A stretch of 64,000 bases of DNA from Chryseolinea sp. H1M3-3 (GCF_029360725.1 NZ_JARKMY010000001.1:1054001-1118000), one strand, 5' to 3'. Numbered from the stretch's first letter, positions 53,081 through 62,335 are shown. A program made the numbers and translations. The notes: generated by a model not told the origin, from the sequence alone.

Positions 53081-55060
53081 ATGGACTTCGATCGAAAAAA
53101 TTATTCCGACACCGTACTAAAAAATTTGTACGCTGCTCTTCTTAAGCCCAGAATGATAGAAGAGAAGATGTTGATATTGCTCAGGCAGAACAAAATTAGC
53201 AAGTGGTTTAGCGGCATAGGACAGGAGGCTATATCGGTGGGTGTAACGCTTGCCCTGGATAAAGACGAATACATATTGCCCATGCACCGTAACCTGGGCG
53301 TCTTTACCGGACGGGACATGCCCTTTGAAAGATTATTCGCGCAATGGCAAGGTACAATGTACGGATATACAAAAGGCCGCGACCGCTCTTTCCATTTCGG
53401 GACACACGATCATCACATCGTAGGAATGATTTCACATCTCGGGCCGCAGAACGGCGTTGCAGACGGGATTGCGCTGGCTTGTAAATTAAAAGGTGAGGAA
53501 AAAATCACCGTAGTATTTAATGGTGATGGAGGAACAAGTGAAGGCGATTTTCACGAAGCTGTGAATGTGGCCGCTGTGTGGGATCTTCCCGTAATTTTTA
53601 TCGTTGAGAATAACGGTTATGGACTATCAACGCCAAGTCAGGAACAGTTCAGATGCAAAAGCTTTGCCGACAAAGCGATCGGCTATGGTATTGATGGATT
53701 AAGTATTGATGGAAATAATGTGCTTGAGGTGTATGACACAATAACTACGCTGGCAACAAGCCTTCGTAAAAATCCACGGGCTATATTGCTAGAGTGCCGA
53801 ACTTTCCGCATGCGCGGTCATGAAGAAGCATCCGGGACAAAATATGTTCCTAAAGCGTTGATGGATGAATGGGGCAAGAGAGATCCAATCGATAACTACG
53901 AACGCTTTTTGTCAGAAGAAGGAATTATTGACGACTCATACATTCACGATCTTAAAAACCAATTCAAAAAAGAAATTGAAGAAGGACTTGCGCATGCGAT
54001 GGAAGACGACCAACCGATTCCTGACACGACACAAGAGTTCAAGGATGTTTATGCTCCCTTCAACCAGGTTGTTGTTCATCCCTCCTCCGAGAAAAAATCA
54101 GAGAAAAGATATATAGATGCAATCTCCGATGGCTTGAGACAAAGCATGGAACGATTTGATCATCTTGTATTGATGGGCCAAGACATCGCAGAATATGGAG
54201 GCGTCTTTAAAATCACAGAAGGGTTCGTCAAGCAATTTGGTAAAGATCGTGTTCGAAATACTCCTTTGTGTGAGTCCGCTATAGTTGGTGCAGGCCTTGG
54301 TCTTTCTATCAAGGGAATGAAGTCTATGGTCGAAATGCAGTTTGCAGATTTTGTAACAGAAGGATTTAACCAAATTGTAAACAACCTCGCGAAATCACAT
54401 TGGCGTTGGGGGCAAAATGCAGATGTGGTGATTCGAATGCCGACTGGCGCTGGAACCGCTGCAGGACCTTTTCACTCACAAAGTAATGAAGCTTGGTTTT
54501 TTCACACGCCTGGATTAAAAATTGTATATCCGTCAAATCCTTTTGATGCAAAGGGACTTTTATGTTCAGCGTTGGAAGATCCAAACCCGGTGATGTATTT
54601 CGAACATAAATTTTTGTACCGATCGCTGAAAGAAATGATTCCCGATGATTATTACACGATTGAAATTGGGAAAGCGAAACTCGTGCAGGAAGGAACACAA
54701 CTCTGCATAATAACCTATGGGCTAGGGGTACATTGGGCTAAAGAAGTTATTGCTGAAATGCCTGAGGCAAGTATCGCGATCTTAGACTTGAGAACGCTTC
54801 TTCCTTGGGATCAAGAAACCGTTTTTGAATTCGTTAAAAAAACGAATCGCATTTTAATTCTTCATGAGGATACGCTAACCGGGGGAATTGGCGCCGAAAT
54901 CAGCGCTTGGATAAACGAAAATTGCTTCGTTTATCTTGATGCACCTGTTTCCCGAGTCGCGGCACTCGATACGCCGATACCCTTTGCAAGCACCCTGGAA
55001 CAAAATTATCTGCCCAAAGGGCGCCTAAAAGCAAAGATTCAAACGCTGCTAAAATTTTAA
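53081..55060 (+). CDS. 2-oxo acid dehydrogenase E1, fused alpha and beta subunits
   Basis: 659 residues from the ATG at 53081 (MDFDRKNYSDTVLKNLYAAL). The frame reaches back 18 codons, but a promoter element lies in that stretch. Residues 1 to about 330 are E1-alpha with the thiamine-diphosphate motif GDGGTSEGDFHEAVNVA...ENNGYG; about 345-659 are E1-beta (MGQDIAEYGGVFKITEGF, EMQFADFVTEGFNQIVNN, RMPTGAG). It decarboxylates a 2-oxo acid (branched-chain most likely) and transfers the acyl group to E2. E2 and E3 genes are not in the window. Confidence 0.93.
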   Translation: MDFDRKNYSDTVLKNLYAALLKPRMIEEKMLILLRQNKISKWFSGIGQEAISVGVTLALDKDEYILPMHRNLGVFTGRDMPFERLFAQWQGTMYGYTKGRDRSFHFGTHDHHIVGMISHLGPQNGVADGIALACKLKGEEKITVVFNGDGGTSEGDFHEAVNVAAVWDLPVIFIVENNGYGLSTPSQEQFRCKSFADKAIGYGIDGLSIDGNNVLEVYDTITTLATSLRKNPRAILLECRTFRMRGHEEASGTKYVPKALMDEWGKRDPIDNYERFLSEEGIIDDSYIHDLKNQFKKEIEEGLAHAMEDDQPIPDTTQEFKDVYAPFNQVVVHPSSEKKSEKRYIDAISDGLRQSMERFDHLVLMGQDIAEYGGVFKITEGFVKQFGKDRVRNTPLCESAIVGAGLGLSIKGMKSMVEMQFADFVTEGFNQIVNNLAKSHWRWGQNADVVIRMPTGAGTAAGPFHSQSNEAWFFHTPGLKIVYPSNPFDAKGLLCSALEDPNPVMYFEHKFLYRSLKEMIPDDYYTIEIGKAKLVQEGTQLCIITYGLGVHWAKEVIAEMPEASIAILDLRTLLPWDQETVFEFVKKTNRILILHEDTLTGGIGAEISAWINENCFVYLDAPVSRVAALDTPIPFASTLEQNYLPKGRLKAKIQTLLKF

Positions 55061-55191
55061 TTATTGGCAAAAGAAAGCCGTTAATCGAGCGTTTACCCTA
55101 AGAACGGTACATGAAAGCCCCAAAAAGGCAAATTTTACTTATCTTACCCTGTTTCTAATGCCATTTTTTGAACGCTAAGAATACCAATAGA

Positions 55192-57279
55192 ATGCATTTT
55201 TATTCCAGGACATTTAAGGTCATTGGTTTTTTGCTGCTCCTATTGTTGTTTGCCCTTCCTTCCTTTTCTCAAAATACAAAGGGTGATAGGCCAGCCAGCC
55301 AGCGAGAAGGCCGGGTTAAATCGCCTTCGAAAAAAACAGGACAAAAGAGGAAACCTGGTAAAAGGATATCCGCACGGAAGCAGTCGGTTGCCAGCAATGC
55401 CGGAAATTATACTCCGCGGAGACGAGCCAAAGGGGGAGAAAGATCCGGGAGGCCTATTCGTCCTATAGCCGGTACAAAGCCAAAAAATACCCAGAACGCG
55501 TGGAAGGGCGATATTGCGGGTTACAAAATCCGCGCTAAGTCAGCTTCTGCACGAAATAAAAATGTTTATCCGCAGTATGGCCGTTATTCTCACAATCCGT
55601 CCCGTCGACCCAAATCAAATCAAAATGCTGTTTCTAACCGAAGCACGCTAGCGCGATTAAAGAAAATTCAAACGCCGGCAAGTGCACGGAAGGTGTATCC
55701 ACAGGAAGGACGTTACGTGAATAATCCGTCAAAAACTCCAAGGTCAACCCAAAATGCAGTTTCAAATCGCGGCACTTTGGCGAGGGTAAAAAAACTTCAA
55801 AGTTCACCGCCAAGAATTTTCCGAAAGAGTATTAATGTGTATGCCAATTTCCCACGGCCAAAACGTAAAGTAGAGAAAGCTTACGAGGGAGATATTTCAG
55901 GAAGGCCTTTAAGAAAAAAGAATTTTGAAACACCGCGCGCTGGTGTGGTAACCCCAACCTTTAAGCCTTATCATGGCCGCGGAAAGATGGGTGATAAACC
56001 TTACGGTGGTCAACCATTGGGTGGCTATCGCTCAGCAACAAAACAAAGGCAACAAGCCTGGCAAGGCGATCTTGCCGGCAGGAGAATTAGGGGACGTAAT
56101 TTCTCCAGCAAAAAATCAATTGAAGGTACACCTATTTTACCCACGCGAAAGAACAGAGATCGATTCGGTGACCGGGCATATTCCGGAAAGGCCGGCTGGT
56201 TTAAATCAGCATCCCGTTCAGGTGAAACAAGACCTGGCTTACAGCCGCTTCCACGACGGAATCCTGGTATGGGGGCCGATGGGATAAACTTCCAAGGAAA
56301 AATTAAACGGAAGCCGCCTATGAAGGGAGGAGGCAGCATCAGCGGTAGAACCTGGAATAATGAGGGGCGTCCATTAGAAAGTCGAACGCCAAAGGGTGCG
56401 GCCGTGGCACTTTATCAGGGCAATCTCAAAGCCAAACGGCTTCAAAAAGGTGGTGGAAGTGTGAGTGGGAAACTTTGGAATAATAAGGAAGCTCCAATTC
56501 CGGGTAAAACATATTCGCAGGATGCAAAAAAAGTTGGCGGGTACCCGGGACGTAACAGAATGTTCGATTTACATCCTGGGTTTGCAGATCAAGGTGAACG
56601 CTTTACGGGTTATATCAAGCTGAAAAAGTTCAAAAAGAATTATGTGCAAAACCAATACGCCGCTGAGGAATCCATTAAAAAGAAACGCCAGGATAAACGG
56701 GCTTTTGAAGCTGAAGGCTTGCAGGTTAAAGTTCAGCGAAGAAAGTATGTGGACAATAAAAATACTGCAGACGATGCCCTAAAGAAACTCCAGCCTTCTA
56801 AAGCCGATGCACAGGCAGGAGAATTGCAGGCGAGATTAAAGCAGAAGGAATATGGTAAGAAGCCGCATGCTGCAGAAGGGTCGCTTCCTGGAATAAAACC
56901 ATCAAAAACTTCTGTCAAGGCGAGCGAATATGCACGCGGTGTTAAACGAACCTGGAACTACGTAAGGAACCCAAGCAGTGCTGACGAAGCTTTGAAAACC
57001 CGGGAACCCAGCAAAGCTTTTGCTCGCTCTTCTGCATATCAGGGAAATATAAAAATGCAAAAGTTCAAATTGTTTGAACGGAATAACGAATTTCATCCAG
57101 ACACCAAATTCATAAAAACAAACAAAAACAACGTGTCTGAAGAAAAGGACATGTTGACGAACTTTAAACTATGGTGGGCACGTTTATTTAAAAAACAAGA
57201 TACCCAACCTGATCATTTAAAAGAGAAAGGGAAGAAACCCCGCTACGATAAAGGTGAAGATGGAATGTGGTACGAATAA
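55192..57279 (+). CDS. Large secreted Lys/Arg-rich repeat protein of unknown function
   Basis: 695 residues from the ATG at 55192, which gives a signal peptide (MHFYSRTFKVIGFLLLLLLF then ALPSFSQ); the frame extends 8 codons to a TTG. The mature protein is very basic and poor in hydrophobic residues. It is built of degenerate repeats with core [WYF]xG[DNK][IL] and Lys/Arg after it (AWKGDIAGYKIR, AYEGDISGRPLR, AWQGDLAGRRIR, YQGNLKAKRLQ, YQGNIKMQKFK), two GGGS[IV]SG[RK]xWNN units, a near-duplicated 45-residue N-terminal unit (YPQ-GRY-NPS-QNAVSNR-TLARxKK), and C-terminal units with YVxNxxxADEALKxxxPSKA. It ends in a Trp-rich tail. YtxJ follows 6 bp later. I recognise no family. Confidence 0.8.
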   Translation: MHFYSRTFKVIGFLLLLLLFALPSFSQNTKGDRPASQREGRVKSPSKKTGQKRKPGKRISARKQSVASNAGNYTPRRRAKGGERSGRPIRPIAGTKPKNTQNAWKGDIAGYKIRAKSASARNKNVYPQYGRYSHNPSRRPKSNQNAVSNRSTLARLKKIQTPASARKVYPQEGRYVNNPSKTPRSTQNAVSNRGTLARVKKLQSSPPRIFRKSINVYANFPRPKRKVEKAYEGDISGRPLRKKNFETPRAGVVTPTFKPYHGRGKMGDKPYGGQPLGGYRSATKQRQQAWQGDLAGRRIRGRNFSSKKSIEGTPILPTRKNRDRFGDRAYSGKAGWFKSASRSGETRPGLQPLPRRNPGMGADGINFQGKIKRKPPMKGGGSISGRTWNNEGRPLESRTPKGAAVALYQGNLKAKRLQKGGGSVSGKLWNNKEAPIPGKTYSQDAKKVGGYPGRNRMFDLHPGFADQGERFTGYIKLKKFKKNYVQNQYAAEESIKKKRQDKRAFEAEGLQVKVQRRKYVDNKNTADDALKKLQPSKADAQAGELQARLKQKEYGKKPHAAEGSLPGIKPSKTSVKASEYARGVKRTWNYVRNPSSADEALKTREPSKAFARSSAYQGNIKMQKFKLFERNNEFHPDTKFIKTNKNNVSEEKDMLTNFKLWWARLFKKQDTQPDHLKEKGKKPRYDKGEDGMWYE

Positions 57280-57285
57280 GAATTT

Positions 57286-57627
57286 ATGAAGTGGAGTGAA
57301 CTTAAATCAATTGGTCAGATCGATCAGATCAGGGAGGAGTCGAAACAAAGCCCGATTCTTATCTTTAAATATAGTTCGAGATGTTCGATTAGCCGTATGG
57401 CCTTAGATCGTCTCGAAAGAAACTGGATTGAAGGTGAAATGATAGGCGTAAAGCCCTATTTTCTCGATTTAATAACCTATCGCGAAATCTCAAACCGCAT
57501 TGCTCACGTTTTTAATGTTGAACATGAATCACCCCAAGTACTTATTATAGAAAACGAAAAAGCTATCTATGATCAGTCCCACATGGCCATAGATTATCAA
57601 AGTATCAAAGAAATAGTCCATACTTAA
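57286..57627 (+). CDS. ytxJ: YtxJ-like thioredoxin-fold protein
   Basis: 113 residues. The segment ILIFKYSSRCSISRMAL contains the single redox Cys (Cys33) of YtxJ proteins, which in Bacillus are linked to bacillithiol redox chemistry; the C-terminal half (VEHESPQVLIIENEKAIYD) completes the thioredoxin fold. It is cytoplasmic, with no signal. It starts 6 bp after the repeat-protein gene, and so is co-transcribed with it; why is unclear. Confidence 0.88.
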   Translation: MKWSELKSIGQIDQIREESKQSPILIFKYSSRCSISRMALDRLERNWIEGEMIGVKPYFLDLITYREISNRIAHVFNVEHESPQVLIIENEKAIYDQSHMAIDYQSIKEIVHT

Positions 57628-57741
57628 GGACTATCTCTGAGAAAAATAGTTCTACCCTGGCGGCATGTTGAATAACTTTGGACTTAATATTTGTGTTAGA
57701 AAATTAATATTCTAAATTTATTGTAAAGATTGGCTTTTGGA

Positions 57742-58473
57742 ATGCAGCGCCTCGAGAAGTTATTAATCCCCACCTTTTGTTTTGTTTTCCTGGTTTCGGG
57801 CGCTTTTGCTCAAACGCAAGACAGCTATGAGTATCAGTCGGAATTCATTTGGGGCGTCAATAAAAACACTTCCGGAGGTTTGATCGGGGGACTTGTATTT
57901 AAAAAAGCCCGCAAATTAAATGACCGGGTCCTCGAGACTTTTGGATTGGAGCTCATGAATGTTAAACACCCTCAAGAGGTGCGTCGAAGTTCATCAAGGA
58001 CTGGTAACTTCTTTATTTATGGCAAGTCTAATTACCTCTATGCGGTTCGGTTGCAGTACGGCCGCGACTTAATCTTATTTAAAAAAGCGCCCCAACAAGG
58101 GGCAGAAATAAAAGGCGTTTTTGCTGTGGGGCCTACTATTGGCGTAGTTGCACCATATTATGTGGAATACTTTCCAAACAACAATGATATGGTAAGCGTG
58201 AGAACGCAATACAATCCCTCTATCGGCATAGGCGATATTGGCGGAACCGGCAGGGTGTTTGAGGGGTTAGGAGAATCGAAGATTGTACCCGGCGCGAATG
58301 TTAAGGCAGCACTGAATTTTGAACTAGGCACAATCAAGAGTCAAGTAACAGGTTTTGAAGCTGGATTTTTGTTGGACGTCTATACCAAAAAAATTGAAAT
58401 AGTGCCGACCAGTAAGAATTATTCAGTGTATCCCACCCTCTTCTTGACACTTTTTTACGGAAACCGGAAATAG
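57742..58473 (+). CDS. Outer-membrane beta-barrel-like protein
   Basis: 243 residues from the ATG at 57742 (a TTG four codons earlier is possible). Signal peptide MQRLEKLLIPTFCFVFLVSG then AFAQ. The mature chain has strand-rich segments with Gly and Tyr (YAVRLQYGRDLILFKK, GVFAVGPTIGVVAPYYVEYF) and ends VYPTLFLTLFYGNRK, consistent with an outer-membrane barrel. No family is recognised. It lies between the YtxJ and TonB genes; TAACTTTG at 57673-57680 could be its -7 element, but a clear -33 is missing. Confidence 0.75.
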   Translation: MQRLEKLLIPTFCFVFLVSGAFAQTQDSYEYQSEFIWGVNKNTSGGLIGGLVFKKARKLNDRVLETFGLELMNVKHPQEVRRSSSRTGNFFIYGKSNYLYAVRLQYGRDLILFKKAPQQGAEIKGVFAVGPTIGVVAPYYVEYFPNNNDMVSVRTQYNPSIGIGDIGGTGRVFEGLGESKIVPGANVKAALNFELGTIKSQVTGFEAGFLLDVYTKKIEIVPTSKNYSVYPTLFLTLFYGNRK

Positions 58474-58485
58474 CCGGCAAAAAAT

Positions 58486-58517
58486 TTTATTAAAAGTGTG
58501 ACCTTTCTTTATATTTG
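58486..58517 (+). promoter_or_regulatory. Predicted promoter of the tonB gene
   Basis: TTTA (58486-58489, one base from TTTG), 20-nt spacer, TATATTTG (58510-58517). The ATG follows at 58547, giving a leader of about 23 nt. Confidence 0.6.
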
Positions 58518-58546
58518 ACATTCTAATTGTTAAAAATACTTAACCT

Positions 58547-59224
58547 ATGGAACCGAAGAAGACTGACAAAGCGGACCTTACCAAAAAATCATTCTTGTTT
58601 TTCACTATTGGTATGGTGGCCAGCTTACTACTTGCTATCATGGCGTTCTCTTATCGTGTATATGATGATACTTCTGTAAAAGATTTAGGCGATAAGGACG
58701 CTGTTGAGGAAGAAATTTTAGAAGTACCGCCAACGGAGCAATTACCTCCTCCTCCTCCAAAAATTCAGCAACCTCAAATCATTGAAGTTCCTGATGAAAA
58801 GAAGATTGAAGAGGAAATAGAAATTAATATGGATACCGAGGTAACGGAAGAAACCAAGGTTGAAGAAATTAAAATTCAGCCCGTTGAAGAAGAAAAAGAA
58901 GATCCAAATCAGGTTTTCCTTGTGGTTGAAGAAACCGCAGCTCCTATCGGAGGCATGCCTGCATTTTATGAGTTTGTTAGTAAGAAATTAAAATATCCTG
59001 CTCAAGCTCGAAGAATGGGTATAGAAGGAAAGGTTTTCGTTGAATTCGTTATTGAAAAAGACGGAAGCATTACGGATGTAAAGGCAATTAAAGGTATTGG
59101 CGCCGGATGTGATGAAGAAGCTGTCCGTGTATTGCAATCAGCTCCAAAATGGAAGCCAGGAAAACAAAGAGGTAAACCAGTTAGACAAAGAATGGTTCTT
59201 CCCATTTCTTTCAAACTTGGATAA
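58547..59224 (+). CDS. Energy transducer TonB family protein
   Basis: 225 residues. A cytoplasmic N-terminus and one membrane helix (about 17-38, SFLFFTIGMVASLLLAIMAF) are followed by an acidic and Pro-rich periplasmic linker (EQLPPPPPKIQQPQIIEVP then Glu-rich stretches) and a C-terminal TonB domain (about 140-225: LKYPAQARRMGIEGKVFVEF, VLQSAPKWKPGKQRGKPV). It couples ExbBD-driven proton force to outer-membrane transporters. A promoter lies just upstream and a good terminator just downstream, so it is a single-gene unit. Confidence 0.93.
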   Translation: MEPKKTDKADLTKKSFLFFTIGMVASLLLAIMAFSYRVYDDTSVKDLGDKDAVEEEILEVPPTEQLPPPPPKIQQPQIIEVPDEKKIEEEIEINMDTEVTEETKVEEIKIQPVEEEKEDPNQVFLVVEETAAPIGGMPAFYEFVSKKLKYPAQARRMGIEGKVFVEFVIEKDGSITDVKAIKGIGAGCDEEAVRVLQSAPKWKPGKQRGKPVRQRMVLPISFKLG

Positions 59225-59247
59225 AAGTAGCCCAGAAAATTTATACT

Positions 59248-59278
59248 AGCCCCTAAGAAATTAGGGGCTTTTTATTTT
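59248..59278 (+). terminator. Rho-independent terminator of tonB
   Basis: A 9-bp perfect stem (AGCCCCTAA / TTAGGGGCT) with GAAA loop at 59248-59269, followed by TTTTTATTTT. It overlaps the end of the convergent chromate transporter gene. Confidence 0.9.
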
Positions 59279-60513
59279 AAAAGAAATCCCAACACCAATC
59301 CTCCAACAATAATGAGTGGGGATGGTATCTTAGTAAAAGTTAGCAAACCAAAGGTTACAATTGTGAAGGCAAAATTCAGAAATGTATTGGCCAGGGGTTG
59401 AAACAAAATTACGGCAGAAGCCAATACTAACCCTGAACTTGCAGCAGTTATTCCCTCTAACGATGCGCGTACGGCACGGTATTTTTTTAGACTATCCCAA
59501 AATCGAATAACAAAGAAAATAAGAAAAGTGCCTGGAAGAAAAATTCCTAGGGCAGACATTAGCGCGCCGATAATTTCACCACCGGTACCATAATCACGCA
59601 TGGATAACGCTCCTATATATGCACTGAAGGCAAATACAGGGCCGGGCAATGCTTGGACCACAGCATATCCCGACAAAAATTCGTTATGCGATGTAGGATG
59701 ATGGAGGGGTTTGGGTGCGTATTTCTGTTTGATCTTCGCTTTCAACTTCGAAGCCTTATTTACATCTTCGCCATCCTGAACCTCTACAAATTCCGTGTAG
59801 AGCAACGGTGCGAGTACTTGCCCTCCGCCGAAAACCAGGCTACCATTCCGATAAAAATTTTCAAATAACTTAACGGGTAATGACTTGGTAGCCGCGCCTA
59901 AAATTGCCGCGAAAATTAGCACATTGATCCAAAGCAAGAAATTTGCCCACGGCACCACAACCTTTTGTTTTTCTTCCTTCGGTTGATTTTTATATTTAAG
60001 CGCGGTGACTAACCCTGCCCCCAACAAAATGAGCGGAAAAATAAAAGGAGTCTGGAAGAGATAGGATGTTGCAGCGGCAACTATCAAGATAGCCAAGCCT
60101 GTCTTCGTTCGGATAGTTTTTAAACTAATCGTGTAAGCTCCATAACTTACAAATCCCACCGCCATCGGCTGAATAAAACGCGTGAAATCAGTTGACCAGT
60201 TTTTTTGCTGAATACTAGCCATGATCATGGCTGCAATCATCATAACTGTAACTGCTGGGAGTATCCAGACCAACAATGTTAAATAAGCGAGGTTGGGCCC
60301 GCCTATCTTGAACCCAATAGCAGTTAAGGTCTGTGTTGACGCAGGGCCTGGAAGAATTTGACACAATGAGTTGATCTCCATTAGTTCATCCTCCGTCAAA
60401 TATTTTCTTTTGTCAACAAGAAGTTTATTAAAATACGCCAGGTGAGCTTGGGGGCCTCCGAATGCAGTCAAAGCTAGCGTGAGTATATCCCGAAGAAATA
60501 CATGATATTTCAC
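59272..60513 (-). CDS. chrA: Chromate transporter (CHR/ChrA family)
   Basis: 413 residues from a GTG at 60513 (VKYHVFLRDI, the usual family beginning); the frame extends 13 codons to a TTG. Two homologous chromate-transport halves are visible: the first with ALTAFGGPQAHLAYFNKLLV and CQILPGPASTQTLTAIGF, the second with NGSLVFGGGQVLAPLLYTEF and GYAVVQALPGPVFAFSAYIG. About 10-12 membrane helices. The family exports chromate. The 2OG-oxygenase gene lies immediately upstream on the same strand. Confidence 0.92.
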   Translation of the reverse strand: MKYHVFLRDILTLALTAFGGPQAHLAYFNKLLVDKRKYLTEDELMEINSLCQILPGPASTQTLTAIGFKIGGPNLAYLTLLVWILPAVTVMMIAAMIMASIQQKNWSTDFTRFIQPMAVGFVSYGAYTISLKTIRTKTGLAILIVAAATSYLFQTPFIFPLILLGAGLVTALKYKNQPKEEKQKVVVPWANFLLWINVLIFAAILGAATKSLPVKLFENFYRNGSLVFGGGQVLAPLLYTEFVEVQDGEDVNKASKLKAKIKQKYAPKPLHHPTSHNEFLSGYAVVQALPGPVFAFSAYIGALSMRDYGTGGEIIGALMSALGIFLPGTFLIFFVIRFWDSLKKYRAVRASLEGITAASSGLVLASAVILFQPLANTFLNFAFTIVTFGLLTFTKIPSPLIIVGGLVLGFLLK

Positions 60514-60555
60514 GCGTTGGATTACTATCGGCGTACGGCTATCTCGAACCAAAAG

Positions 60556-61527
60556 TTATTTTTTTAAACCAATTTCACGAAGGCGTTGATCTAGAAATTC
60601 GCCAGCATTAATATCCTCCCAAAGCTTTGGATATTCGGGAGTGACACAACCGGGCAATGCAGCTAAGCTCATCTCTGATCTCGGATGCATAAAAAAAGGA
60701 ATGGAGTAACGTGGTGTGTTCATCAATTCTCTCGGCGGGTTGACCACGCGATGTATTGTCGATTTTAATTTTTTGTTGGTAAGGCGCTCCAACATGTCTC
60801 CGACATTTACAACAAGTTGGTCAGGCAAAGCAGTAATTGGAATCCATTTGCTATCCCTTCTTAAGACCTGAAGGCCGTCTGCACTCGCACCCATTAACAA
60901 AGTTATGAGATTTATATCGCCATGTTCTGCTGCGCGTACAGCATCCGCAGGAACAGCCATCGGATTTTCAATTGGGAAATAATGAATCGGTCTGAGAATA
61001 CTATTACCATTTTTGATTTTGTCGTCGAAATACGTTTCTGGTAAATCGAGATACAAAGCGATAGCACGTAACATCTGTGTTCCTGTCGCCTCTAATGCTT
61101 TGTAAACGTCCAATGCAGCCGATTTGAATTCGGGGACTTCGGTTGGCCACACATTTGGAGGATATCCTTCTTTTTTTAACTCGTCAGGCGGCAGCTCTTG
61201 GCCAACATGATAAAATTCTTTTAAGTCACCTGTGTTTCTCCCTTTAGCATGCTCCTTGCCTTTGCTAGTATAACCCCGCTGGCCGGCTATGTCACCGAGT
61301 TCATATTTCTTCTTGATATCATCCGGCAACGAAAAAAATTTTTTGATAGCATCATAAAGGCGATGCTGCAACTCCGATGTGAGAAAATGATTTTTGATAG
61401 CGACAAATCCGATATTATTATATGCTTCACCAAGCGTTTTGACAAACTTTTGCTTCCTTGACGCGTTTCCCTTATAAAAATCATCCAAATCAAGGGAAGG
61501 GATAATATCATATAATATCTCTTGCAT
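60556..61527 (-). CDS. Isopenicillin-N-synthase-like 2-oxoglutarate/Fe(II) oxygenase
   Basis: 323 residues, cytoplasmic. The DIOX_N domain starts at IPSLDLDDFYKGNASRKQKF and the 2OG-Fe core has the iron ligands His and Asp in AAEHGDINLIT, the distal His in STIHRVVNPP and the 2-oxoglutarate-binding RYSIPFF. The substrate is unknown; related bacterial enzymes are annotated as flavonol-synthase-like oxygenases. It is followed on the same strand by chrA and is a likely operon partner of it. Confidence 0.9.
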   Translation of the reverse strand: MQEILYDIIPSLDLDDFYKGNASRKQKFVKTLGEAYNNIGFVAIKNHFLTSELQHRLYDAIKKFFSLPDDIKKKYELGDIAGQRGYTSKGKEHAKGRNTGDLKEFYHVGQELPPDELKKEGYPPNVWPTEVPEFKSAALDVYKALEATGTQMLRAIALYLDLPETYFDDKIKNGNSILRPIHYFPIENPMAVPADAVRAAEHGDINLITLLMGASADGLQVLRRDSKWIPITALPDQLVVNVGDMLERLTNKKLKSTIHRVVNPPRELMNTPRYSIPFFMHPRSEMSLAALPGCVTPEYPKLWEDINAGEFLDQRLREIGLKK

Positions 61528-61604
61528 AGTTCAGGTCATTTATGAAGCTTCCGCAAGCTAAATATTTTTAAGTAATTTTACTTTAATCAAAACCACCCCA
61601 GTAT

Positions 61605-62324
61605 ATGAAGACTTCAAGGAGAAAATTTATTGAAACCAGCTTCAAAGCGTCCGCAATAGCTATAGGATCGCCCATTATTGGGGCGGCTGCTTTACGTCCA
61701 ACAACAGGGTCTCCAACTGCCGCACTTCAATTCTCTCAGGTTGCATTACCTTATGGTTATAACGCATTAGAACCGTCCATTGACGCCATGACAATGGATA
61801 TTCATTATAACAAACATCATACGGCGTATATCAAAAATGTCAATGAAGCCATTGCCGCAGATAAGATTTCATTCGCTTCTGAACAAGATTTCTTCAAAAA
61901 CGCTTCTAAACTTTCTGCGAAAGCAAAAAATAACGGTGGGGGTGCCTGGAATCACAATTTTTTCTGGCAAGTAATGCATCCATCCAGTGAAAGTAAGGCA
62001 CCTGCGGGCAAGTTATCAGATGCGATAAACGGCTCGTTCGGCTCCTTTGAAAAATTTAAAGAGCAATTTACACAGGCCGCAATGACTCGGTTTGGGTCGG
62101 GATGGGCTTGGCTTGTGAATGACAATGGTAAATTAAAAATCGGATCAACACCCAATCAGGATAATCCATTAATGGATACCAGTGAGATTAAAGGAACACC
62201 AATTCTTGGTATCGATGTCTGGGAGCATGCATACTATTTAAAGTACCAGAATAAGCGCAATGAATATGTGGCTAACTGGTGGAATGTGGTGCACTGGGAC
62301 GAGGTTGCTAAACGATTAGCTTAA
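61605..62324 (+). CDS. sodB: Fe/Mn superoxide dismutase with Tat-type signal
   Basis: 239 residues. The N-terminus has a twin-arginine motif (SRRKFIETSFKASAIAIG), so it is exported folded to the periplasm, unlike most SODs. Metal ligands are in HYNKHHTAYIKNV (first His), AWNHNFFW (second His) and DVWEHAYYL (Asp, His). FTQAAMTRFGSGWAWLVN and the QDNPLMDT region are also as expected. Iron or manganese cannot be decided with confidence from the residues. Single gene, convergent with recO. Confidence 0.93.
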   Translation: MKTSRRKFIETSFKASAIAIGSPIIGAAALRPTTGSPTAALQFSQVALPYGYNALEPSIDAMTMDIHYNKHHTAYIKNVNEAIAADKISFASEQDFFKNASKLSAKAKNNGGGAWNHNFFWQVMHPSSESKAPAGKLSDAINGSFGSFEKFKEQFTQAAMTRFGSGWAWLVNDNGKLKIGSTPNQDNPLMDTSEIKGTPILGIDVWEHAYYLKYQNKRNEYVANWWNVVHWDEVAKRLA

Positions 62325-62335
62325 GCGTTTAACGC

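Noticed and set aside
58740-58760. CCT trinucleotide run as a variable tandem repeat
   Set aside because: It encodes the Pro-rich linker of TonB and is short; no sign of phase variation.
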